From: RUG11247 sp050945995
GTDB taxonomy: Bacteria > Bacillota > Clostridia > Christensenellales > Aristaeellaceae
Assembly (NCBI GenBank): GCA_050945995.1
Contig: JBMNUA010000106.1
Span: forward strand, 1-8,191
Length of the DNA stretch: 8,191 nucleotides
Direction: 5' to 3'
Part shown: positions 1 to 5,333 of the stretch, piece after piece
How the letters are laid out: every line of letters starts with the position of its first letter
How positions within the stretch are numbered: position 1 is the first letter of the stretch
The notes under the pieces: generated by a model
Database searches by the model: none
What the model saw: only the letters and a program-made list of their open reading frames with translations
Told to the model about the DNA's origin: nothing
Translations under genes and position numbers: made by a program

Positions 1-128
1 CCGAAGTGCGCCCATTGCGGGCGCTCCTGCGTGCGCGCGCGCATCGCCCGCACGTCGTATGCCGGGGTGATGTAGCCCTTTTCCCGCAGCCGATCCAATT
101 GATCCAATATGGTATTGTCGATTCTCAC
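1..128 (-). CDS. Probable mannitol dehydrogenase-family oxidoreductase, N-terminal fragment
   Basis: Only the first 42 codons are present; the gene runs off the left edge. The start is the GTG at 128-126, chosen because AAAGGAG (144-138 on the minus strand) lies 9 nt upstream and a good promoter lies just beyond it. The peptide has a charged helical start with a KGYITPAYDV stretch and ends in PQWAHFG. From memory, this resembles the beginning of mannitol dehydrogenase/fructuronate reductase-type enzymes, where a W-x-HFGAG segment opens the NAD-binding Rossmann fold. The glycine-rich part that would confirm this lies outside the window. Members oxidise or reduce polyols and sugar acids with NAD(H) in the cytoplasm. 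It lies downstream of pgi on the same strand but has its own promoter, so a shared transcript is not required. The family call is tentative. Confidence 0.5.
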   Translation of the reverse strand, partial: MRIDNTILDQLDRLREKGYITPAYDVRAMRARTQERPQWAHF

Positions 129-150
129 GCGTAACCACTCCTTTTGCATG

Positions 151-179
151 ATTATACCATCCCGCCAAAAAGGAAGCAA
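151..179 (-). promoter_or_regulatory. Sigma-A promoter for the oxidoreductase gene
   Basis: On the minus strand a TTGCTT -35 box (179-174) is separated by exactly 17 nt from a perfect TATAAT -10 box (156-151). The expected transcript start is near 145, so the 5' leader is very short and holds little more than the AAAGGAG ribosome site. The -35 box overlaps the T-rich tail of the hairpin at 180-204. Confidence 0.75.
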
Positions 180-204
180 CGCCCCGGCGAGAATCTCCGG
201 GGCG
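164..204 (-). terminator. Probable rho-independent terminator behind pgi
   Basis: An 8-bp GC-rich stem (180-187 with 197-204, arms CGCCCCGG/CCGGGGCG) encloses a 9-nt loop. On the minus strand it is followed by TTGCTTCCTTTTT, a broken but T-rich tail. The orientation fits termination of the pgi transcript after it crosses the palindromic element. On the plus strand the following bases are not T-rich, so it should work mainly in the minus direction. Confidence 0.6.
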
Positions 205-217
205 CGGTTGGATTGTT

Positions 218-382
218 TAGGGTGATACCGCATAAAGGGGATGTGCGCCGACGAGGTGAATTTTCGTCAGATTGAACTTGCAGTATCCGCAGGCGTAGCA
301 GCGCTACGTCAAGGGTTTTGCAAGTACTAGATGGCGGAAATGCATCCGTCCGCGCGCGTTCGATTTGTGCGGTATTGCCTTA
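218..382. repeat. 165-bp imperfect palindrome, foldback/MITE-like element
   Basis: The whole interval is nearly self-complementary. The left end TAGGGTGATACCGCA (218-232) matches the inverted right end TAAGGCAATACCGCA (382-368) at 12 of 15 positions. Similarity continues inward along both arms with about one indel, including TTTTCGTCAG versus TTTCCGCCAT and a shared ACTTGCA. The exact middle is a perfect CGTAGC-AGC-GCTACG hairpin (294-308) centred at 301. Both ends finish in TA, and TTAGGG occurs at both borders (217-222 and 380-385). There is no convincing reading frame. It starts 4 nt past the pgi stop codon, so it would be transcribed as a long hairpin in the 3' end of that mRNA. A non-autonomous inverted-repeat element is the best reading; a chromosomal palindromic unit of another kind is possible. 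Confidence 0.7.
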
Positions 383-386
383 GGGT

Positions 387-1793
387 TTACAGAATCAGCC
401 TTGCGTCCGGCGCGGGCTGCGCGCGCATCTCCTCGCGCTTGGCGGCGTGCAGTTCGGACTCGTAGCCCATCACGGCGTATGCCGCGAGTTTGGACTCCTC
501 CACGCCGGGCTGGTTGAACGCGTCGATGTTGAGGATCGCGCCCGCGTAGGCGGTCGCCAGCTCGAAGAAGTAGAGAAGCTGACCGACCGTGTGCGCGTTG
601 ACTTCCGGCAGCGTGATCGTCTGGCACATCCGCCCCGCCTTGTAGAGTGCGTACTCGGTGCCGCGCCGCTCCGCCTCGATCAGCTGGTTGTGCGTCTTGC
701 CGCCGAGGAAGGCGATGGATGGAATTTCGCTCGCGCCGTGCGGGATGTGCGTCGTCGCGCGGAAATTCTCGACCTTGAGGAAGGTGACGACCTTGTCATA
801 CGGTCCTTCGGTGTAGAGCTGCAGTTGCGAATGCTGGTCGGTCACGCCCAGCGCTTTAACGGGCGTCTGCCCGACGTTGCAGGGTTTTCCGTCCAACGTC
901 ACGTTCTTTCCGAGCGACTCCGCCCACAACTGCGCATACCAATCCGCCATCAATTTCAGCGAGTCCGCATACGGCAGCATCACGGAGATGTTCATGCCCA
1001 TCTGCATGGAGAGCACCGCCAGCCCCGCGTTCATCAGCGCGGGGTTTTCATACGCGTCAGGCGATGCGCAGCGCGCGTCCATGTCCCGCGCGCCCGCGAG
1101 CAGCGCGCGGATGTCGATGCCCGTCACCGCCGCGGCGAGCAGCCCCACGGGGGACAATTCCGAAAACCGCCCGCCCACGCCGTCGGGGATATAGAAGGTC
1201 TTGTAGCCCTCGGCGCGCGCGATCTGGATCAAATACCCCTTCGTCTCCGAGGTGGTGATGAAGATGTGCTTTTTGTAATCCGCGCCCACCGCCTGCTTGA
1301 GCGCATCTAAGATGATCAGATACTGGCTCATCGTCTCCGCCGTGCCGCCCGATTTCGTCACCACGTTGAACGCGGTCTTTTTCAAATCGATCACGTCCAG
1401 AAGCGCAGCCATGCGCTCGGGATCGATGTTGTCCTCGATGTAGAGCCGCGGCGCGCCGCGCTTTTCGGCGGGCAACTGGTTGTAATGCATGTGGTTGAGC
1501 GCCTGATGCACCGCCGCGGGGCCCAGCGCCGAACCGCCGATGCCGAGCACCACGAAGGCGTCGAACGCCCCGCGAATGTCCGACGCGGTGTTTTCGATGT
1601 CGCGGATCGATTGCTCGTCCTGGTTGGGCAGATCCATCCAGCCCTGCATGCCCTTGCCGCGCCCGGCTTCGACTGCGGCGTGCGCGCCCTTCAGCGCGGG
1701 GAGCATCTGATCAAACGCCTCGCGCGGGATCGCGCGCGCGCCCGTAAACTCGCGGAACATGGGGTTCACGTCGAGCTTGATTCGTACATCCAT
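387..1793 (-). CDS. pgi: Glucose-6-phosphate isomerase
   Basis: This cytoplasmic enzyme interconverts glucose 6-phosphate and fructose 6-phosphate in glycolysis and gluconeogenesis. The 468-residue length fits the short Bacillus-type family rather than the ~550-residue E. coli type. Visible signatures are the GIGGSALG phosphate-binding loop (84-91), TKSGGTAET (146-154), GGRFSELSPVGLLA (207-220), the WAESLGK segment with the probable catalytic Glu292, QHSQ with probable catalytic His321, and the C-terminal signature ending NQPGVEESK, whose Lys435 is the expected active-site lysine. No key residue is missing. The ATG at 1793 is preceded by GGAGG at a 7-nt spacing. It is divergent from the DUF3810-like gene, and a palindromic element begins 4 nt beyond its stop. 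It is probably a single-gene transcript, with a -10 box near 1823-1828. Confidence 0.97.
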   Translation of the reverse strand: MDVRIKLDVNPMFREFTGARAIPREAFDQMLPALKGAHAAVEAGRGKGMQGWMDLPNQDEQSIRDIENTASDIRGAFDAFVVLGIGGSALGPAAVHQALNHMHYNQLPAEKRGAPRLYIEDNIDPERMAALLDVIDLKKTAFNVVTKSGGTAETMSQYLIILDALKQAVGADYKKHIFITTSETKGYLIQIARAEGYKTFYIPDGVGGRFSELSPVGLLAAAVTGIDIRALLAGARDMDARCASPDAYENPALMNAGLAVLSMQMGMNISVMLPYADSLKLMADWYAQLWAESLGKNVTLDGKPCNVGQTPVKALGVTDQHSQLQLYTEGPYDKVVTFLKVENFRATTHIPHGASEIPSIAFLGGKTHNQLIEAERRGTEYALYKAGRMCQTITLPEVNAHTVGQLLYFFELATAYAGAILNIDAFNQPGVEESKLAAYAVMGYESELHAAKREEMRAQPAPDARLIL

Positions 1794-1822
1794 CGTATGT
1801 CCTCCATTCTTTCAGCGAGGAT

Positions 1823-1828
1823 ATTATA
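1823..1828 (-). promoter_or_regulatory. -10 box of the pgi promoter
   Basis: A perfect TATAAT (1828-1823, minus strand) lies 30 nt before the pgi start codon, preceded by GG. No good TTGACA-like -35 box sits 16-18 nt upstream, so the promoter is either weak or activator-dependent. It is the only promoter-like site I see for pgi. Confidence 0.55.
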
Positions 1829-1894
1829 CCGCCCCGTTGTAAATTCAGCGTTACACATCAATTGTTCGGAATCTCCGCCTGCCTGATTTTACAT

Positions 1895-1924
1895 TTGCGC
1901 ACAAATCCCCGCGTATGCGATAAT
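1895..1924 (+). promoter_or_regulatory. Probable promoter for the DUF3810-like gene
   Basis: TTGCGC (1895-1900) is followed after 18 nt by GATAAT (1919-1924). A TG one base before the -10 box (1916-1917) gives an extended -10 motif. It points toward the gene starting at 1997, leaving a leader of about 65 nt. The pgi -10 box lies about 90 nt away on the opposite strand, making this a divergent control region. Confidence 0.5.
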
Positions 1925-1996
1925 ATAGGTATCATTTGCGCTGTGTCTGCTGCGGAAAATGCTGTGGATGGCGTGCGAGAGCGGGGGAGGGTGCGT

Positions 1997-2896
1997 ATGC
2001 GCAGGCGGTTGTTTCGCCCATCGGGCGCGTGGTTGTATGCCGCGGGCTGCGCCGCACTTCTGATGCTTGTCTGCGCGCTTCTCCCCGGCGCGTCCGCGCG
2101 CGTCGCCGCATGGGTGTCGATCCCCGCGCTGCGCGCGCTCGCGGCGTTCTCCGGCAAATTTTCGTTCCCCATCATCGGCATCTTCATCGCGCTCGCGCTT
2201 CTCGCCGCCGGGCTGTTTCGCCCGCGCATCGTCGCGGTGCTGTCTGTCATATTATTCATGTTTTCGGCGCTCTGGTTCCCGCTTCAGTTCCCGCGCGCGC
2301 ACCCGCGGGCGCAGGCGCGGGGGGAGGATGTGTTCCGGCTGTGCGCCGCGCTGGTCGCGGACTTAAACGCGCAGGGGCGGCAGGCGATCGACGTGCGCGA
2401 AGCGCTTTTGACCGCGCAGCAAGTGATGCGCGCGCCCGCGCCCGCGAAGGCGGCGCGCTACCCCGAGTGGATGCGCGCGGCGAAGATCGCGGGCATCTTC
2501 CTGCCGTTTACGGGCGAGGCGCTCGTGGACGCCACGCGCCACCCCGCGGCGATCCCGTTTACCGCGGCGCACGAGCTTGCGCACATGCTGGGCGTCGCCG
2601 ACGAGGGCATGGCAAACTACCTCGCCTATGAAAAGAGCGTGGCATACGGCGGCGCGTTCGCGTACTCCGCGCGGCTCTGGGCGCTCAAATACGCGCTCGC
2701 GCGCGTGGAGAACCCGGGCGAGATCGTGCGCGCGCTCGACGCGCAGCTGCGCTCGGATTTGAGCGCCATCCCCTCGGTCACGGGCGTGGACGGGGATTAC
2801 GGCGCGATTGTCGAACTGCTCGTGGAGCATATGCTCGCACGGGAATCCTTCCCGCAGACGCGCCATTTCCCGCAGGTGGTTTGGGTGGGTGCGTAA
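1997..2896 (+). CDS. Membrane-anchored HExxH protein, DUF3810-like (putative metallopeptidase)
   Basis: The 299-residue protein has three hydrophobic N-terminal segments (about 11-32, 36-50 with 56-74, and 77-96), followed by a soluble domain. The core motif is AAHELAHMLGVADEGMANYLAY (read here as positions 190-211). It contains HExxH (His192, Glu193, His196), typical of zinc metallopeptidases, and an ANYLAY stretch. I recognise this pairing from the DUF3810 family, whose function is unknown. From memory the family usually reads E-x-E-A-N-F after HExxH; here the second glutamate is Met205 while Glu203 is kept. Proteolysis is therefore only an inference. The ATG at 1997 was chosen over an in-frame TTG at 1862 because GGGGGAGG precedes it at about 6 nt, and the upstream 45 codons look non-coding and contain the promoter. 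It stands alone, divergent from pgi and convergent with the GNAT gene. Confidence 0.8.
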   Translation: MRRRLFRPSGAWLYAAGCAALLMLVCALLPGASARVAAWVSIPALRALAAFSGKFSFPIIGIFIALALLAAGLFRPRIVAVLSVILFMFSALWFPLQFPRAHPRAQARGEDVFRLCAALVADLNAQGRQAIDVREALLTAQQVMRAPAPAKAARYPEWMRAAKIAGIFLPFTGEALVDATRHPAAIPFTAAHELAHMLGVADEGMANYLAYEKSVAYGGAFAYSARLWALKYALARVENPGEIVRALDAQLRSDLSAIPSVTGVDGDYGAIVELLVEHMLARESFPQTRHFPQVVWVGA

Positions 2897-3022
2897 TAGG
2901 AGATATGCGCAATCGGCAGCGTTGCGTGAGTGAACGCAGCGTGCGGATGATTGCTCAATCGGCATCCACGCATGATTTCAAGAAGTTCACGGTATGATCG
3001 CGCAATCCGCATCGCGCCTGAT
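2897..3022. repeat. Convergent intergenic spacer with three imperfect GCNCAATCSGCA repeats
   Basis: This 126-nt spacer lies between two convergent stop codons. It holds three imperfect copies of a GCGCAATCGGCA-like word, with CAATC at 2910, 2956 and 3003, that is 46 and 47 nt apart. Hairpins can form around 2917-2940 (TGCGT/ACGCA core) and 2939-2971 (GCGTG/CACGC outer stem with GATT/AATC inside). Neither has a T-tract, so I do not call a terminator, although one would be expected here. Confidence 0.35.
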
Positions 3023-3526
3023 TCAACGAAGCTCGCAAACCATCACGCACTCCGCATCCGTCTCGCGCGCAACGGCAAAACCCAGCCGCCGGTACAACTG
3101 TATCGCGCGGTTTTCCTTCTGCGCCGAGAGCGAAACGCGCGCATACCCCGCCTCTTTCAAATGATCCAGCATCGCGCGCATCAGCGCGCCGCCGATCCCG
3201 CGCCCGCGGTGCGCATCCTCTACCGCGATGGCGATCTCGGGCGTATGTACGTCAAAATGACCGTATCCCCGCGCGTCCCCGCGTCCAAGGCGCGCCCACA
3301 CCGCGCCGACGAGCACGCCGCCGACCGCCGCGACCAGACAATGATCGCCGCGCCTGCCAAAATCCGCGTGACAGGCGCGCAGTTCCGGCTCGCGATCCAC
3401 AACATCCAAGGGCAGCTGTTCCCGCCCCGCCGGCTGATGGATCGCAAGATAGGTAAATTGCCGGAGCGCGGGGTATTCGCGCGGCAGCATCTCCCGGATT
3501 TTATAGGATGAATTTGGCATGCGCAT
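3023..3526 (-). CDS. GNAT-family N-acetyltransferase
   Basis: The 167-residue protein is a single GNAT domain that would move an acetyl group from acetyl-CoA to an amine on an unknown substrate. Motif A is clear: a beta strand EIAIAVED (97-104) followed by the pyrophosphate-binding loop HRGRGIGGAL (106-115). Motif B is VSLSAQKENRAIQLYRRLGF (131-150), with Asn139 and the Y-RRLGF end common to RimI-like and related acetyltransferases. The start ATG at 3526 shares its A with the TGA stop of the EamA gene, with no good Shine-Dalgarno, so translation probably depends on coupling to that gene. A second in-frame ATG lies two codons on. It is the last gene of the VOC-cupin-EamA-GNAT operon. The substrate cannot be told from sequence. 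Confidence 0.9.
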   Translation of the reverse strand: MRMPNSSYKIREMLPREYPALRQFTYLAIHQPAGREQLPLDVVDREPELRACHADFGRRGDHCLVAAVGGVLVGAVWARLGRGDARGYGHFDVHTPEIAIAVEDAHRGRGIGGALMRAMLDHLKEAGYARVSLSAQKENRAIQLYRRLGFAVARETDAECVMVCELR

Positions 3527-4392
3527 CAGAATTGGATCAGCATCGCCAGCGTTCCCGCGACAATCAGCGCAAGCCCGATCAGCGCGCGCCGGGACAGCCT
3601 TTCATGAAACACCATGCGCGAGAACGCGATGGTCACCAGGATGCTCAATTTGTCGATCGGCACGACCACGCTCGCGGGCCCGTTTTGCAGCGCCTTGTAA
3701 TAGCACAGCCACGACGCGCCCGTCGCCAGCCCCGAAAGGCAGATGAACAATAGCTCCCTGCGCGGAACTTCGCGGATCGCCCGCGTTTTGCCCGTGACGC
3801 GCAGCACGAGAAACGCCATCATTAGCACCACCGCCGTGCGGATCGCCGTGCCGAGGTTCGATTCGACCCCCGATATCCCGATCTTCCCGAGGATCGCCGT
3901 CAGGCTCGCAAACACCATCGCGAGGATCGAATAGATGAGCCATGCGCGCCCCTGCGCGGACGCGCCGCTCGCGCGCTGCTTTTGGATCATCAGCAGCGTG
4001 CCCGCCGCGATGGCGGCGATCGCCGCGCCCTTGAGCCAGGTGATGCCCTCGCCCAGAAAGACAAGCGCGAGCAGCATCGTCAGCACCGTGCTCGATTTGT
4101 CGATCGGCACGACCTTGTTGATGTCGCCCAACTGCAGCGCGCGGAAATAGCACAGCCACGACGCGCCCGTCGCCAGCCCGGATAGGATCAAAAACACCCA
4201 TGTCTTTGCGCCCAAATCCGCGATCGTGGGCGCAGAGCCTGCGATCAACACCATCAGCCACGAAAAGGCGAGCACCACCACGGTGCGGATCGCCGTGGCG
4301 ACGTTGGAATCCGTCTGCCGGATGCCGCTTTTTGCGAGGATCGAGGTCAGCCCCGCAAACAGCGCCGAACCGAACGCAAGCGGTATCCACAT
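3526..4392 (-). CDS. EamA/DMT-superfamily transporter
   Basis: This 288-residue inner-membrane protein has about ten hydrophobic segments in two homologous halves (roughly 1-137 and 150-288), the normal layout of drug/metabolite transporters. The halves share LTxILxKxGI, xxNxxTAIRTxVVL, LSGLATGASWLCY (70-82 and 219-231) and VVPIDK (94-99 and 243-248). This matches the two-EamA-domain group whose members often carry this GLATG-SWLCY motif. Substrates of the group are mostly unknown; export of metabolites or amino acids is common. The ATG at 4392 follows the cupin stop by 1 nt with no clear Shine-Dalgarno, suggesting translational coupling. Its stop overlaps the GNAT start. The two halves are unusually alike at DNA level (see the repeat entry). 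The family is certain, the substrate unknown. Confidence 0.93.
   Translation of the reverse strand: MWIPLAFGSALFAGLTSILAKSGIRQTDSNVATAIRTVVVLAFSWLMVLIAGSAPTIADLGAKTWVFLILSGLATGASWLCYFRALQLGDINKVVPIDKSSTVLTMLLALVFLGEGITWLKGAAIAAIAAGTLLMIQKQRASGASAQGRAWLIYSILAMVFASLTAILGKIGISGVESNLGTAIRTAVVLMMAFLVLRVTGKTRAIREVPRRELLFICLSGLATGASWLCYYKALQNGPASVVVPIDKLSILVTIAFSRMVFHERLSRRALIGLALIVAGTLAMLIQF
3699..4179. repeat. Direct DNA repeats between the two halves of the EamA gene
   Basis: A 34-nt stretch at 3699-3732 recurs without mismatch at 4146-4179. A 20-nt stretch at 3648-3667 also recurs exactly at 4095-4114. Both pairs are offset by 447 nt, which is 149 codons, the spacing of the two EamA repeats. 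They encode the GLATGASWLCY and VVPIDK motifs. Identity at synonymous positions exceeds what protein conservation demands. Confidence 0.85.
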
Positions 4393-4393
4393 A

Positions 4394-4735
4394 TCAGTCC
4401 AGTACGATCGCGGCGAGCAGTATCAAATCTTCCTCGCCTGTGTTCTCCACCGCGTGCCCGTGCCCGCTCGGGGTGGACATGCAGTCGCCCGCCGATACCG
4501 CCACCCAGTCCGCATCGTCCTGAACGCGCCCCTTGCCGGAGATAAAGTAGAACAGCTCCGTCTCACCCTCGTGGACATGGTAGCCGATGCCGCTGCCCGG
4601 CGCGAGCGTGATCGTCGAAAACAGGCGCATGTGCGCGGGCAGCTGCGCGGACAACGCGGTCAGCCGCGCCGCGCCCGCGCCGCCGCGCATCCCCTCGCGC
4701 AAATCGGTCGCCATCTCGGGTGCAAAAATGACCAT
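4394..4735 (-). CDS. Small single-domain cupin protein
   Basis: The 113-residue protein is one cupin beta-barrel. Motif 1 reads G-x5-H-x-H-x4-E (His53, His55, Glu60, followed by LFYFISGKG), and motif 2 is a textbook G-x5-P-x-G-x2-H-x3-N (Gly83, Pro89, Gly91, His94, Asn98). All four metal ligands are present (His53, His55, Glu60, His94), so a bound divalent metal is likely. Small cupins serve as dioxygenases, isomerases or ligand sensors, and sequence alone does not separate these. The ATG at 4735 sits 4 nt after the VOC stop, with a GAGGTGAGGGA ribosome site overlapping that stop. The EamA gene follows after 1 nt. Placement between another small metal-dependent domain (VOC) and a transporter suggests work on the same small molecule. 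Confidence 0.9.
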   Translation of the reverse strand: MVIFAPEMATDLREGMRGGAGAARLTALSAQLPAHMRLFSTITLAPGSGIGYHVHEGETELFYFISGKGRVQDDADWVAVSAGDCMSTPSGHGHAVENTGEEDLILLAAIVLD

Positions 4736-4739
4736 TCCC

Positions 4740-5120
4740 TCACCTCAGATAATCAAAAAATTCGATGCGCTCGCCGTCCGGTCCGCGAAAGAAGATGTTC
4801 TTCACCCCGCCGCGGATCGCCGCCGCATACGCGACATCGCCCTCGAACGCGAGCCCTTTTTCGCGCAGATCCGCGACGAGCGCGTCGATCCCCTCGACCT
4901 CCATGCAGATGTGGTCGATCTGCCCCGGCATCTCCGGCACGACGTCCGCCGAGATCAGCTCGATCAGGCAGTTGCCGTTTTTCAAAAACGCGAGCTGCAC
5001 ATGCCCCAGGTCGTTTTCCTCCTCCAGCTCGAACCCGAGCAGTCCCATGTAAAACTGTTTCGACGCCTCGACGTCGCGCACGCGAACGCCGATGTGCGCA
5101 AGCCCCGTCACCTTGCCCAT
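4740..5120 (-). CDS. VOC (glyoxalase/bleomycin-resistance fold) metalloprotein
   Basis: The 126-residue protein has two beta-alpha-beta-beta-beta modules of the vicinal oxygen chelate superfamily, at about 5-57 and 66-123. The four expected metal ligands are in place: His9 (LAHIGV), Glu55 (CLIELI), His70 (IDHICMEV) and Glu120 (GERIEFF), with the common FRGPDGERIEFF ending. The family includes glyoxalase I, methylmalonyl-CoA epimerase, ring-cleaving dioxygenases and drug-binding resistance proteins; this copy cannot be placed more closely. I chose the ATG at 5120 rather than the one at 5141 because GGAGG (5134-5130) lies 9 nt upstream of the former and inside the latter's reading. It is the first gene of the operon, about 57 nt behind a strong promoter, with a short ATCAA-ACG-TTGAT dyad beside the ribosome site. 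Confidence 0.9.
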   Translation of the reverse strand: MGKVTGLAHIGVRVRDVEASKQFYMGLLGFELEEENDLGHVQLAFLKNGNCLIELISADVVPEMPGQIDHICMEVEGIDALVADLREKGLAFEGDVAYAAAIRGGVKNIFFRGPDGERIEFFDYLR

Positions 5121-5183
5121 GAAACATAACCTCCGTATCAACGTTTGATCGCGATTTTGTTAAAAAACGCGCTTCCAAAGCAA

Positions 5184-5212
5184 ATTATAGCATGGAGGAT
5201 GCGCGCGGGCAA
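5184..5212 (-). promoter_or_regulatory. Sigma-A promoter of the VOC-cupin-EamA-GNAT operon
   Basis: On the minus strand TTGCCC (5212-5207) is followed after exactly 17 nt by TATAAT (5189-5184), preceded by TGC, which gives an extended -10 motif. The predicted start near 5177 leaves a leader of about 57 nt. No other promoter is visible within the operon. Confidence 0.75.
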
Positions 5213-5234
5213 TCTTTTTTTTACATAACACTGG

Positions 5235-5240
5235 TATACT
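5235..5240 (+). promoter_or_regulatory. Extended -10 promoter of the ECF transporter-coaX operon
   Basis: TGGTATACT (5232-5240) is an extended -10 box (TGn plus TATACT). The bases 17 nt upstream are only T-rich, so there is no real -35 box. It sits about 25 nt from the -35 box of the opposite operon, so the two polymerases would compete for this stretch. The transcript would begin near 5247, just before the structured leader. Confidence 0.5.
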
Positions 5241-5253
5241 GTGCGCGACGGCA

Positions 5254-5314
5254 TCCGCAAGGAGCCGGACAGGTGACCCGGTTTCCCCAAATAACGTAGG
5301 GTATCCCATGCGGA
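5254..5314 (+). promoter_or_regulatory. Candidate structured leader (possible riboswitch) of the vitamin operon
   Basis: The leader can be closed by TCCGCA (5254-5259) pairing with TGCGGA (5309-5314). Inside, GGAGCCGG (5261-5268) pairs with CCGGTTTC (5278-5285), including two G-U pairs, around the loop ACAGGTGAC. A second small hairpin GGG-TAT-CCC (5299-5307), or CCC/GGG pairing across 5286-5301, fills the rest. The closing stem ends about 8 nt before the GGAGG ribosome site (5323-5327), close enough to influence translation. I compared it from memory with THF, TPP, FMN, preQ1, SAM, ZTP and pan-motif consensus sequences and saw no match. Confidence 0.35.
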
Positions 5315-5333
5315 ACCCGAACGGAGGTACGCC

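Noticed and set aside
447..1310. A long open frame (287 codons) on the plus strand.
   Set aside because: It lies entirely opposite pgi, has an arginine- and histidine-rich composition with no recognisable domain, and is the usual antisense frame of a GC-rich gene.
1862..1996. In-frame upstream extension of the DUF3810-like protein from a TTG codon.
   Set aside because: The extension covers the promoter-like sequence, encodes no plausible signal or domain, and a strong ribosome site directly precedes the ATG at 1997.
2939..2971. Hairpin in the convergent spacer considered as a terminator.
   Set aside because: The stem has bulges and neither strand has a T-tract after it.
4226..5122. A 298-codon plus-strand open frame across the cupin and VOC genes.
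   Set aside because: It is antisense to several well-supported genes, has low-complexity arginine/proline-rich composition and no ribosome site.
5254..5314. Possible THF or TPP riboswitch before the ECF transporter gene.
   Set aside because: The conserved sequence blocks of these classes, as I know them, are absent; only an AACGTAGGG stretch faintly recalls TPP, so no named class is claimed.
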